Positions 36,242 through 45,043 of a stretch of 64,000 nucleotides of DNA are shown here, in pieces. Origin of the DNA: Pelobacter seleniigenes DSM 18267 (GTDB lineage: Bacteria; Desulfobacterota; Desulfuromonadia; Desulfuromonadales; Geopsychrobacteraceae); NCBI RefSeq assembly GCF_000711225.1, contig NZ_JOMG01000001.1:186001-250000 (forward strand), written 5' to 3'. Under the pieces are notes generated by a model. The model saw only the letters and a list, made by a program, of their open reading frames with translations, ran no database searches and was not told the origin of the DNA. A program made the position numbers and the translations under genes. Within the stretch, counting starts at the first letter, position 1; each line of letters opens with the position of its first letter.

Positions 36242-37273
36242 TCACTTGGCAATCAGACGGGCGGGAACTTTGATGCCGACTTCCTGGTAATACTTCAAGG
36301 CACCCGGATGCAACGGCATCGGCAGCCCTGAAATCGCTTTTTCAATGGCCATGGCTTTGGTAGCGCCATGGATCGCATTCAAGAACGGCAGGTTTTCATA
36401 AATCGTTTTGGTGATTTTATAAACGGCATCTTCATCAACATCGGCGCGGACTCCGAGGAAGTTCGGCTGGGCGATGGTGTTGATGTCTTTCTTCTGGCCG
36501 GGATAGGTGTCGGCTGGGATGACATACCGGGTCCAGAGTTCCAGGCCGCCATCGGCCTGTTTAAGCTGCTCATCGGTGAAGTCGAGGATGACCATGTCGT
36601 CACCGAGGTTCGCCATCGCCTTGGTGATGGCGCTGGCCGGCACTCCGGCCGGGATGCCGAAGCCGGCGATCTGGCCGTTTTGCAGGGCATCGGCCGTCGG
36701 GCCATAGCCGACATAGATCAGGTTATAATCCTTGTCAATATCAATGCCGAGGTTACCCAGAATAACCTTGTTGGAGCCGATGGTGCCGGAGTTCTTTTTC
36801 CCCATCGACATGGTCTCGCCTTTCATACCAGCGAGATCCGATGCTGTCCCGGTTTTGGCAAATTTTTTGAGAACCCCGTAATGTTCAACATTCTGCCAGA
36901 GCATGGTCACCGAGCGCAGGTTTTTTTGCGGACCTTCGCTGGCAATCGGCCCGGTGCCGTTCCAGGCATAGGAACCGAAGAGCCCCTGCAAGATGGCGAA
37001 CTGGACTTCGTTTTCGCGCAGCAGCTTGATGTTTTCACCGGAACCAGCCGAATTGATCGCTGACATGCCAATCTTTTCCGTCGGCTGGAGTTTGACTTTC
37101 ACCAGAGTCGACAGAGCAACCCCGACCGGGTAATAAGTTCCACCGGTTGAAGCGGTGGCCATCAGATAATTCCGTTCTGCCGGAGCGGCCTGTACACCGC
37201 TGCCGAAACCCAACACAAAAGTCGTCGCAACAACAACAAACACCAGCTTCCTGAAACATCTTGCAAGTGACAT
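36242..37273 (-). CDS. TAXI family TRAP solute-binding protein, system 1
   Basis: 343 residues with a signal peptide (about 1-30, ending VQA). The family marker ATASTGGTYYPVGVALSTLV follows; later GKKNSGTIGSNKVILGNLG and QNGQIAGFGIPAGVPASA are typical. TAXI proteins often bind glutamate/glutamine-like or other carboxylates. The start at 37273 has GAGGAGG at 6 nt; the ATG at 37279 would touch that site. Followed by its fused permease. Confidence 0.88.
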   Translation of the reverse strand: MSLARCFRKLVFVVVATTFVLGFGSGVQAAPAERNYLMATASTGGTYYPVGVALSTLVKVKLQPTEKIGMSAINSAGSGENIKLLRENEVQFAILQGLFGSYAWNGTGPIASEGPQKNLRSVTMLWQNVEHYGVLKKFAKTGTASDLAGMKGETMSMGKKNSGTIGSNKVILGNLGIDIDKDYNLIYVGYGPTADALQNGQIAGFGIPAGVPASAITKAMANLGDDMVILDFTDEQLKQADGGLELWTRYVIPADTYPGQKKDINTIAQPNFLGVRADVDEDAVYKITKTIYENLPFLNAIHGATKAMAIEKAISGLPMPLHPGALKYYQEVGIKVPARLIAK

Positions 37274-37308
37274 TTTCATCCTCCTCGACAGTAGGGGGGT
37301 AGGTGGTG

Positions 37309-37328
37309 GTCAGGGAAAAGTCCCTGAC
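37309..37328. promoter_or_regulatory. perfect hairpin in the leader of the system 1 TAXI gene
   Basis: GTCAGGGA (37309-37316) pairs with TCCCTGAC (37321-37328), 4-nt loop, about 36 nt before the start codon. Could be an RNA control element or an operator. Confidence 0.4.
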
Positions 37329-37422
37329 GATGTTTGTCCGTTCAACAGGCTTATAATCCTTTCCAACAGCTGCAAGCATACCAAAAATAACATAGTTTTA
37401 TAGTTGTTTTATAGGTTTGTAA

Positions 37423-37456
37423 CAGAAAAAGCCGTATGAGCGAAGATCATACGGCT
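37423..37456 (-). terminator. terminator after the DDAH gene
   Basis: AGCCGTATGA (37430-37439) pairs with TCATACGGCT (37447-37456) and is followed on the minus strand by TTTTTCTG. It separates the DDAH gene from the system 1 transporter, whose genes therefore need their own promoter. Confidence 0.85.
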
Positions 37457-37489
37457 GACAGAGGTGTGCAAAGGGGGAGTCTGGGCTGA

Positions 37490-38254
37490 TTAAAATCGCA
37501 GCGAGAGGCAGGTCAGACCGCCGTCGATTTTCGCAAACTCGGAGATATCCACTTCGATCACCTCCCGACCACAACCGCTCAGCATCTCCTTAAGCGCCGG
37601 AAAGCCGGCCGGCATTAACAATTTTCCATTGATCGCAATACAATTGGCCGCGGCAGCGGAATCCGCTCCGACATTGATTTTTTCAAAGTCGGCAAACCCC
37701 GGAAATCCGAGCAGGCTTTCCGTGCCGAGCAGGGTCCGCTCGGCGATCCTGGTCACGCCGGTTTTCAAATGCAGGCACCCGCGAACCGGAACCGCACTCA
37801 CCCGCAGACCGTACGCGCTAACGATCTCGCTCAATTGCTCGATCCCCTGCTGGTTGGTCCGCCCAGAGAGTCCAACATAAAGACAGGAATCGACCGCCAT
37901 GACATCACCGCCGTCCAACTGACCGGGAGGCTCTATCCTTCTGACCTCCGGGAAAAAATCGTCCAGCACCGGGGCTATAGCAGCGACCTCCCGGCGCCGC
38001 GAGTTGGCTCCCGGTGCGGTCAAGATCGCACAGTTTTTGATGAGCACCGCCGTGTCTTCCACAAAGGTCGAATCGGGGAACTCCTCCAGCGGGTCCAGGC
38101 AAATCACCTCCAGCCCACACCGCTGTAGAGCCTCAATATAGGCATCATGCTGGGTCAGCACCCGCGGATAAGACGGCTGGCCAAGGTTCGAGGTGGAGAG
38201 GCCATTGCAGATACTGCGGCCAGGGCGGCGAACCAGGGCGTATTTAAAGATCAT
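37490..38254 (-). CDS. N(G),N(G)-dimethylarginine dimethylaminohydrolase (DDAH)
   Basis: 254 residues, the same length as characterised bacterial DDAH. The enzyme hydrolyses methylated arginines to citrulline plus methylamines. The catalytic cysteine is C249 (GGLTCLSLRF), the histidine H162 (GCLHLKTG), the acidic residue D114 (LDGGDVM, Asp as in the animal enzymes) and substrate-binding acids D61 and E66/D67 (FPDSTFVEDTAV). ATG 38254 has AAAGGA 7 nt upstream. It sits between two TAXI-TRAP systems, so methylarginine or a related guanidino compound may be one of their substrates. Confidence 0.85.
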   Translation of the reverse strand: MIFKYALVRRPGRSICNGLSTSNLGQPSYPRVLTQHDAYIEALQRCGLEVICLDPLEEFPDSTFVEDTAVLIKNCAILTAPGANSRRREVAAIAPVLDDFFPEVRRIEPPGQLDGGDVMAVDSCLYVGLSGRTNQQGIEQLSEIVSAYGLRVSAVPVRGCLHLKTGVTRIAERTLLGTESLLGFPGFADFEKINVGADSAAAANCIAINGKLLMPAGFPALKEMLSGCGREVIEVDISEFAKIDGGLTCLSLRF

Positions 38255-38365
38255 GACAGTTCCTTTCTACCAGGAGAGGTTGGAGATGTCGCAGAATATA
38301 CGATCAGAGACCGATTATTCAAGCCCCGAGGCCACCATTCCTTGTAGGCTTGGCCACTTAGCGAG

Positions 38366-38403
38366 GAAAAAAAATCCGCAGAAGCGGGCAGTCTTCTGCG
38401 GAT
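38366..38403 (-). terminator. terminator after the system 2 fused permease
   Basis: ATCCGCAGAAG (38374-38384) pairs perfectly with CTTCTGCGGAT (38393-38403); on the minus strand it is followed by eight T. Confidence 0.88.
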
Positions 38404-38479
38404 CATTAGCAATGAATGGTTCTGCCTCAGACACAGGCAGGAAAATAAACTCAGACCGGCAACGGTACCGAAGAGGGGC

Positions 38480-40363
38480 TCAGTTCTGCACCGGCAGGGT
38501 CTTTTTAAAGGCCGCCTCTTTAAATTGCAGAAGGACCAGCACACCAATCCCGATCGCCAGGCCAACCAGCCGGTAAGGCCAGTGCGGGAAGAAACAGAGC
38601 ACTCCGGTGGCGATGATCAGCGCACGACTCCAGGTGGCCAGTTTGGATTGGAAGAAACCGGCAAAGCCGACCGATAACAGGTAGCCGGCCACCGTGGCAG
38701 AAACAATGACCCCCACGGTCTCCAGCCAGGTTCCCTGCAGCAGCAACGCCGAATCATAAGCAAACGCAAAGGGGACGATAAACGCAACCACACCGATACG
38801 CATCGCGGTCACAGCAATCTTCATGGGACTGTCTCCGGCAATCGTTCCCGCCGCAAAGGACGCCAACGCCACCGGCGGAGTCATGTTGGACAGCACCGCG
38901 AAATAGAACACAAACAGGTGCGCGTTCAAAGGGGCAAAACCGAGCTTGGTCAAGCTGCTGACCCCCAGAGCCGCGGCGATGATATAGGCCGAAGTCGTTG
39001 GCAGCCCCATGCCGAAGATAACCGCCAGCAAGGCGATCAGGAACAATGCCATGAAGGTCGAATCCCCGGACAGGGTCGAAATCAGCGCCCCGATCTTGAA
39101 GCCGATCCCGGTCAGGGCGATGGAACCGATAACGATCCCGGCTGAGGCGCAGGCAATGGCGATGACGGGTACGGATTTCCCGGCCATGATCAAGGCTTCA
39201 ACCAGACGTTTGGGTCCCATCCGGTAACCACGATTGAACAGAGACACGCCCCAGGCCAGGATAATGCCGACCAGGCCGGCCAGCATCGGGGTTTTCCCCA
39301 TCAGCAAGGCGACCACCAGCACCAGAATCGGCAGCAGCAGAAAACTGCGCTGCAGCACATGGGACCAGCGCGGCAAATCCGCCTCTTTCAGGCCGACAAA
39401 ACCATCCCGCTTGGCCACATAGTGGATCATCAGCAGCGCGGTCCCGTAATAGAGCAGCGCCGGCAGCAGCGCGGCAACCATGATCACCTTGAACTCTACC
39501 CCGAGATAGGCGGACATGACAAAGGCCCCGGCCCCCATCAGCGGCGGCATCAACTGCCCGCCGGTGGACGCCATGGTCTCGATCCCGCCAGCCAGCACCG
39601 GCGCGAAACCGGTCCGCTTCATCATCGGAATGGTGAAGTTCCCGGTCGAATAAACATTGGCCACGGCCGAGCCGGAAATGGACCCGAACAGACAAGAGCT
39701 GACCACGGCGATTTTGGCCGGACCGCCGATGGATTTACCGGCCACCCGCGATGAGAACTCCATAAACCAGGGACCGACCCCGCTGACTTCGAGAAAGGCT
39801 CCGAAGATCAGGAAAATCACCACGTAGGTCGCGGAAACCCCCAAGGGCATGGAAAAAATGCCGTCCTGGGTCAAAAACAGGGATTCAATAACCTCCCGCA
39901 ACGAGAAATCCTCACCGCGCATGATCCCCGGGAAATAGGCGCCGAACACCATGTAAAAGGCAAAAAAGGAACTGATGATGGTCAGCGGCCAGCCGAGCAG
40001 GCGGCGGGTCGCCTCGATCAGGCAGAGCACCAGGACAATCCCCAGAATCAACTGGGCATTGGTCACCGGGTCGACCTGGTCGATGCGAAACAGGATCAGA
40101 TCGGAATTCCAGATGCCGTAGGCACCGGGCAGGATGGAGATAAATGCGAGAATATAGTCGTAAAAAGGAACCCTATCCTTGGGCGATTTGTTGCTGAACG
40201 GCCAATAGATAAAAGCAATCGGGAAAACCCAGGACAAGTGGACCATACGTTGCATCCAGGCTTCGAGAACCCCGAACGCTGCCGTATACAGGTGAAAACA
40301 AACGCCGAGAACCAACCACAGGCCAAGCAGGATGTTCAGTGTTTTATTATTAAATTCCCTCAT
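38480..40363 (-). CDS. TRAP transporter fused permease (TAXI type), second system
   Basis: 627 residues, DctQ-like N-terminal third followed by a DctM domain with NVYSTGNFTIPMMKRTGF, MPPLMGAGAFVMSAYLGVEF and SNMTPPVALASFAAGTIAGD. Clearly homologous to the permease at 34080-36164 but shorter at the C-terminus and not a recent duplicate. AAGGAG precedes ATG 40363. Its binding protein is encoded just upstream. Confidence 0.9.
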   Translation of the reverse strand: MREFNNKTLNILLGLWLVLGVCFHLYTAAFGVLEAWMQRMVHLSWVFPIAFIYWPFSNKSPKDRVPFYDYILAFISILPGAYGIWNSDLILFRIDQVDPVTNAQLILGIVLVLCLIEATRRLLGWPLTIISSFFAFYMVFGAYFPGIMRGEDFSLREVIESLFLTQDGIFSMPLGVSATYVVIFLIFGAFLEVSGVGPWFMEFSSRVAGKSIGGPAKIAVVSSCLFGSISGSAVANVYSTGNFTIPMMKRTGFAPVLAGGIETMASTGGQLMPPLMGAGAFVMSAYLGVEFKVIMVAALLPALLYYGTALLMIHYVAKRDGFVGLKEADLPRWSHVLQRSFLLLPILVLVVALLMGKTPMLAGLVGIILAWGVSLFNRGYRMGPKRLVEALIMAGKSVPVIAIACASAGIVIGSIALTGIGFKIGALISTLSGDSTFMALFLIALLAVIFGMGLPTTSAYIIAAALGVSSLTKLGFAPLNAHLFVFYFAVLSNMTPPVALASFAAGTIAGDSPMKIAVTAMRIGVVAFIVPFAFAYDSALLLQGTWLETVGVIVSATVAGYLLSVGFAGFFQSKLATWSRALIIATGVLCFFPHWPYRLVGLAIGIGVLVLLQFKEAAFKKTLPVQN

Positions 40364-40390
40364 GCAGGAGCTCCTTACTCAGGGGAAAAC

Positions 40391-40422
40391 CGGGATCACG
40401 CCCAACTCTGTGCGTGATCCCG
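40391..40422 (-). terminator. intercistronic hairpin between TAXI binding protein and permease (system 2)
   Basis: CGGGATCACGC (40391-40401) pairs with GCGTGATCCCG (40412-40422); the minus strand continues GTTTTCCCC. Same position as the hairpin in system 1, probably a partial terminator. Confidence 0.6.
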
Positions 40423-40441
40423 AGATATTGCGCAGTCTTGA

Positions 40442-41395
40442 TTACTGTTGAGCTTCGAAAAATGCTTTTGCAGCGGGGTGCATCGGCAGTTTTTTGGCAA
40501 CTGCGCTGGTCGCATTGAAGGCTTCGAAATCTTTGATGGTGGTTGCCAGGTTGTCTTTGTTTTCCAACAGGGTGGCAGCCATTTTCTTGACGACATCGTC
40601 AGGCATGTCTTTGCGGACGATACAAACTGTGTAATCGCCGACAGTCGGGATGTTGGAGGTCACACTTTTGTAGATACCGGGTTCAATGTAGTGGGTTCCG
40701 GTCCCATAGGCATCACTGAGGGCCTGCAAAGCGTTATCGTCAACCGGCAGGATCACGATATCAGTCTGGCTTTCGATATTCATGATAATGGAAGCGATCT
40801 TGCCGACCGAAAAGGCAAACATATCGATATGATTATCAGAGATCAGACCGGCACCGTCAGAGTAAGAGGCAAACTGAACCTGGCCGCCGCCTTCTTTGAT
40901 CGATTTCCAATCCATTCCGTAACCGAGATCCAGCAGGGAGCTGACCACGAATTCGGAAGAGGTGCCGGGCTTCAGGCTGGCGATCCGCAGCGATTTGACA
41001 GCCAAGGCATCCTTCAGGGTTTTGATATTATTCTCTTTCACAAAATCTTTACGGGCGATGAAATAGGTGATCTGGGGATAGAGGTTCGACAGCACAACGG
41101 CATTGCTGATCGGCTTTTTGAAAACGCCTTTCCCTTTGGTTGCTGCGCCCAACAGCGAACCGACCGTAAAGCCGAGATCAGCTTTACCGCGATCGACGTT
41201 CATGACGTTGGAGACTCCGCCGCCCGTTGAGCTGGAGGTGTTCATGCCGGCTTTACTGAAATACGAACTGATCGCCCCACCCAGCACGAACCAGTTGCCG
41301 CCCTGCGGACCCGAAACGAAACGATAATTCGCGGCAAAAGACAGCGATGGGACCAGCAGCAGGGTGATAAAGATTGCAGACAGGAAACGCTTCAT
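40442..41395 (-). CDS. TAXI family TRAP solute-binding protein, system 2
   Basis: 317 residues with a signal peptide (about 1-21, ending SFA). The start of the mature protein, NYRFVSGPQGGNWFVLGGAI, and STGGGVSNVMNVDRGKADLGF are TAXI-type. ATG 41395 has AAGGAG upstream. First transporter gene after the DctB/DctD-like regulators, preceded by a 430-bp regulatory region holding two palindromes and a sigma-54-like promoter. Confidence 0.88.
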   Translation of the reverse strand: MKRFLSAIFITLLLVPSLSFAANYRFVSGPQGGNWFVLGGAISSYFSKAGMNTSSSTGGGVSNVMNVDRGKADLGFTVGSLLGAATKGKGVFKKPISNAVVLSNLYPQITYFIARKDFVKENNIKTLKDALAVKSLRIASLKPGTSSEFVVSSLLDLGYGMDWKSIKEGGGQVQFASYSDGAGLISDNHIDMFAFSVGKIASIIMNIESQTDIVILPVDDNALQALSDAYGTGTHYIEPGIYKSVTSNIPTVGDYTVCIVRKDMPDDVVKKMAATLLENKDNLATTIKDFEAFNATSAVAKKLPMHPAAKAFFEAQQ

Positions 41396-41705
41396 ACTTT
41401 TTCTCCTTAAGTGAGCGTACCGGAAGAATACGATTCAACCCGGCAATACCGGAATGGCAACCGCAGAGCTCCCAGAGAGGTTATGCACGCGTCAAACGTG
41501 CGGCCAAAAGCATCCTAAAGATCCCGGCAGGAGCAACGACGGTTATCCGATGACAGCCGCCCGGCCGGAGCATTCATCTAACTAAGATTTTGGAAAACGG
41601 ATCGAGGCGGGGTTAGACGATAGAGCCGGAGCGGATCGGCTCAGGCTCATGGCAGTGACGTCAATCAAGAACTCCCCGTTGAGAATGATCCCGTTGGAAT
41701 GCATC
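41396..41705. other. long leader upstream of the system 2 TAXI gene
   Basis: About 310 bp between the inferred sigma-54 promoter and the binding-protein gene. A minus-strand frame of about 40 codons (MHSNGIILNGEF...) starts inside it but has no firm support. No recognised riboswitch. Confidence 0.3.
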
Positions 41706-41721
41706 TTCAAAGGACGTGCCA
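41706..41721 (-). promoter_or_regulatory. sigma-54-like promoter for the TAXI-TRAP locus
   Basis: The minus strand reads TGGCACG-TCCT-TTGAA: perfect -24 element, -12 element with GA instead of GC. Its placement about 50 bp from the palindromic pair is what NtrC-type activators use. Confidence 0.5.
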
Positions 41722-41770
41722 TCTTTGAAAGGCTGAAAAAACGGAGTTTTAAAAAGAAAAGCAGGATATT

Positions 41771-41820
41771 TCGGCAAGATCTTGCCGACAAATTTGCGCC
41801 AATCGGCAAGATCTTGCCGA
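41771..41820. promoter_or_regulatory. twin 18-bp palindromes, likely DctD-type activator sites
   Basis: TCGGCAAGATCTTGCCGA occurs twice, at 41771-41788 and 41803-41820, each a perfect palindrome. Centres are 32 bp apart, about three helical turns. They lie just after the response-regulator gene and about 75-125 bp upstream of the inferred sigma-54 start. Confidence 0.8.
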
Positions 41821-41826
41821 TTGGTT

Positions 41827-43200
41827 TTAGCGATAACTCCTTCGGTCCAGGCCGTGCCGCGACATTTTTTCATTCAAAGTCCGGCGGGGAATATCCAATT
41901 CATCCATGACCGCCTGGACATCACCCCGAAACCGGATCAAAGCCTGTTCAAGCAACATCCGTTCATGGCAACGCAAGCGATCCTGCAACGATCCGCCCGC
42001 ACATTCGTCCGCATTGCGCTGGGGATGATGCATGATGCTGCTGAGCCGTTGTTCCAGGGGCAAGGATGAGAGCACAAAGCGCTCGGCGATATTCTTTAGC
42101 TCGCGGACATTGCCCGGCCACTCATGACTCATCACCGGTCCGATATCGGCCAGCTGCAGGGACACCTGCGGCCGGTGATAATCTTCGGCGGCTCGAGCGG
42201 CGAAATAGTCGAACAGCAGCGGGATATCCTCACTGCGCTCGCGCAGGGGCGGAACGCGCAGTTCGACCACGTTGATCCGATAGTAGAGATCCTCCCGAAA
42301 CCGACCGGCGGCACAGTCTTCCAGCAAATCCGTGTTGGCCGCGCTGATCAGCCGCAGGTCAAGGGTGTGTGCCTCGTTACTGCCGATCCGCACAATTTCC
42401 TTCTCCTGCAGCGCCCGCAGGACCTTGACCTGGAGGGGCAGCGGCATGCTGCCGATCTCATCCAGGAACAGTGTCCCGCCCTGGGCATACTCGAAGCGCC
42501 CGATGCGGCGCTGGTCAGCGCCGGTAAAAGCCCCTTTTTCGTGACCGAACAACTCGGATTCAAAAACCGTCTCCGGAACCGCACCGCAGTTGACCGCGAC
42601 AAAACGGCCGTCCTTGCGAGCCCCGAAATCGTGCAGACAGCGCGCCACGATCTCTTTACCGGTGCCGGTCTCCCCCAGAATAAGGACTGGTGCGTCGGTC
42701 TCCGCGATATCGAGAATCTCTTCGCGAAGCCGCCGCATCGGGGCGCTGTTACCGATCAATTTTCGCTCAATGCCGCCATCGTTCGACAACTTGCGGCGTA
42801 ATTCACGGTTTTCCATAACCAGCCGACGCTTTTCACAAGCCCGCTCCACGACATCAAGCAATTGTTCCGGCTCAAAAGGCTTCTCTATGAAATCATAGGC
42901 ACCCTGGCGCATGGCATCCACCGCCATTTGCACATCGCCATGGGCAGTCACCAGAACCACCGGGATGTCCGGATCAAGGGCCGTGATCCGGCCCAATAAA
43001 GCCATCCCGTCCATCCGCGGCATCCGAACATCGCTCACCACCACCCCGGGAAAAGCTTCCGTCAGCTGCTGAAGGGCAGCCTGGGCCTCAGGAAAACTTT
43101 TAATCGTATAGCCGGAAAGTTCCAGCCACTGGCCGGTGGCCGCCCGCATATCGGCGTCGTCATCGACGAGAAAAATAATTTTTTTATCTTCTGTACTCAT
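41827..43200 (-). CDS. sigma-54-dependent response regulator, DctD-like
   Basis: 457 residues: receiver domain (1-120, phosphoacceptor Asp in VVSDVRMPRMDG), AAA+ domain (about 145-385) with GETGTGKE Walker A and the sigma-54-contacting GAFTGA loop, and a Fis-type helix-turn-helix at the end (VQAVMDELDIPRRTLNEKMSRHGL). It is encoded 3 bp after the sensor gene. Twin palindromes right downstream are its probable binding sites, so it likely activates the TAXI-TRAP and perhaps DDAH genes. Confidence 0.9.
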   Translation of the reverse strand: MSTEDKKIIFLVDDDADMRAATGQWLELSGYTIKSFPEAQAALQQLTEAFPGVVVSDVRMPRMDGMALLGRITALDPDIPVVLVTAHGDVQMAVDAMRQGAYDFIEKPFEPEQLLDVVERACEKRRLVMENRELRRKLSNDGGIERKLIGNSAPMRRLREEILDIAETDAPVLILGETGTGKEIVARCLHDFGARKDGRFVAVNCGAVPETVFESELFGHEKGAFTGADQRRIGRFEYAQGGTLFLDEIGSMPLPLQVKVLRALQEKEIVRIGSNEAHTLDLRLISAANTDLLEDCAAGRFREDLYYRINVVELRVPPLRERSEDIPLLFDYFAARAAEDYHRPQVSLQLADIGPVMSHEWPGNVRELKNIAERFVLSSLPLEQRLSSIMHHPQRNADECAGGSLQDRLRCHERMLLEQALIRFRGDVQAVMDELDIPRRTLNEKMSRHGLDRRSYR

Positions 43201-43203
43201 CTT

Positions 43204-44985
43204 TTAAAGATTCCTTCTCGGCAGCCGGACCACAAACCGTGCGCCGCCTTCAACCAGATTCTGAGCCCGGATTGTCCCGCCAAGATCAGAAACGATGCGG
43301 TAGGAAATCGACAAACCGAGCCCCAGCCCTTCTCCGACATCCTTGGTGGTAAAAAACGGCGTAAAAATTTCTTCAATATGCTCCTTTGCAATTCCGGGGC
43401 CGCTGTCGCGGATGGTAAGTTCCACATCGATATTGTCCGCAGTCACTTTGATCCAGAGATTTTTTTCCGGACATTCCAGCATCGCATCAACGGCATTGCC
43501 GATCAGGTTGACCAGCACCTGCTTGATCTTGGCGCGTTCCCCGGCCAGCACCAGCGGACTTTCAGGAAGCTCGCAATGGAGCTTGATGCCGTTGGCCGTC
43601 AGCAACGGCCCGGTGATGCCCAGCACCTCATCAAGGCAATCCTGCAACACCACCTGTTCCTTCCGCTTGGGTGCCTTATGGGCGAAAATTTTCAGCTGGG
43701 CGGTTATCGACGCCATATGATCGGTGATTCTGGACATCGAAACCAGGGTATCCCGGACCTGTTCGGTATTGTGCCGCTCCAGCAGCAACCGACAACTGGC
43801 CGCGTGGGTCCGAATGGCGGCAATCGGTTGGTTCAACTCGTGGACAATCCCTGCCGCCATATGGCCAAGAGCCGCCAGCTTTCCGGTTTGCACCAGTTCA
43901 TCCTGGGCCGCACGCAAAGCTTTTTCGGTCCGGATCCGCTCGGCCACTTCATCCTGCAGCCGCAGGTTCATTTCGCGGACCGCTTCGGCTTCCTGGGCCT
44001 TGCGCCGGGAAATCTGCTTTTGCCGGCGCTCGCGGACATACATGCCGAAAGCCAAAAACAGCAGCGCCAAAACCGAACCGATGACGGCCACCGATTTTTC
44101 CCGTTCGTCGACAGCCGCCAGGGGCAACAGGTGGTGAATCTGCCAGCCCTGATCCGGCAATGGCCGTGACAGCATCAGATACTTTTCGCCCTGATAGCGA
44201 ACGATCTTCTTCCCTTGCGCCAGAGTCTGAAGCGGTTTCAGATCGAGCAGATCCAACGCCTGGTTGCCGTATTGCTTGCCGGCCTGGATGGCCGCGATCT
44301 GTTCCTGCCCAAGGGGCGTCAGGGTACGGTAGCGCCAGTCCGCCCGGCTGGACAAAAAGAGGACGCCGTTGGAATCGCTGACCAGCACGGTCTCCCCTCC
44401 CTGGTGCCAGTCATCCTGCAACGGGGCCAGGTCAACCTTGACGATCACCGCGCCGAGGAATTCGGAGTCCTCAAAGACGGGATGGGACATGAAATACCCG
44501 GGCTGCCCGGTGGTTGCCCCGATGCCGAAATACCACCCCCTGCGGCCGGCTTTGGCGTCCAGAAAATAGGGGCGGAAACCGTAATTCTGCCCAGCGTAGG
44601 TGTGCTCGTCCCGCCAATTGCTGGCCGCCAGAGTATCTCCGTCGATATCCATGACGTAAAGAGCTTCCGAACCCGCTTCCCTGTTCAGCGATTCCAGATA
44701 GTAATCCACCCCGTCCACGGCCCCGGAACCGGCCAGCAGCGAGCGCACCGCCCGGTTATGGGAGAGGACATAGGGGAGATAGGCATAGCGGCTCAGTGCG
44801 GCCCGCAAGGTACTGGAATAAAGGGTCAGCCGTTCCTCACCGGTTTTGACAAAGGAATCCAGCGCTTCACCATAGGCCCAGGTTGAAACCCGCCAGACAA
44901 TAACGGCAGCCACCAGCAGGCCCGCCAGCACCAGCCAGACCGGTCTGATCCGGTTATGCAACTGAACTTTCCGCTTTTTTACCAT
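43204..44985 (-). CDS. sensor histidine kinase, DctB-like
   Basis: About 593 residues. Helix 1 near 15-35, a periplasmic double-Cache domain (to about 290) with the DctB-type YGFRPYFLDAKAGRRGWYFG, helix 2 near 300-320, coiled coil, HisKA with GIVHELNQPIAAIRTHA (phospho-His) and HATPase with N box NLIGNAVDAM and GEGLGLGLSIS. By similarity it senses an organic acid in the periplasm and phosphorylates the regulator encoded next. I prefer ATG 44985 (AGGGTG upstream); a frame from 45060 would overlap the preceding gene and has no site. Confidence 0.87.
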   Translation of the reverse strand: MVKKRKVQLHNRIRPVWLVLAGLLVAAVIVWRVSTWAYGEALDSFVKTGEERLTLYSSTLRAALSRYAYLPYVLSHNRAVRSLLAGSGAVDGVDYYLESLNREAGSEALYVMDIDGDTLAASNWRDEHTYAGQNYGFRPYFLDAKAGRRGWYFGIGATTGQPGYFMSHPVFEDSEFLGAVIVKVDLAPLQDDWHQGGETVLVSDSNGVLFLSSRADWRYRTLTPLGQEQIAAIQAGKQYGNQALDLLDLKPLQTLAQGKKIVRYQGEKYLMLSRPLPDQGWQIHHLLPLAAVDEREKSVAVIGSVLALLFLAFGMYVRERRQKQISRRKAQEAEAVREMNLRLQDEVAERIRTEKALRAAQDELVQTGKLAALGHMAAGIVHELNQPIAAIRTHAASCRLLLERHNTEQVRDTLVSMSRITDHMASITAQLKIFAHKAPKRKEQVVLQDCLDEVLGITGPLLTANGIKLHCELPESPLVLAGERAKIKQVLVNLIGNAVDAMLECPEKNLWIKVTADNIDVELTIRDSGPGIAKEHIEEIFTPFFTTKDVGEGLGLGLSISYRIVSDLGGTIRAQNLVEGGARFVVRLPRRNL

Positions 44986-45043
44986 GCTCACCCTGTCGCC
45001 AAGATCACCACCGGTCAGTTGTTCAGCGGCATCCGTTTTCTCC

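Noticed and set aside
41450-41520. Second sigma-54 site (TTGGCCGCACGTTTGAC) nearer the TAXI gene
   Set aside because: The -12 element is wrong at the key GC and its spacing is poor compared with the box at 41706-41721.
41582-41809. 75-codon minus-strand frame in the DctD downstream region
   Set aside because: It overlaps the twin palindromes and the sigma-54-like box; more likely regulatory DNA.
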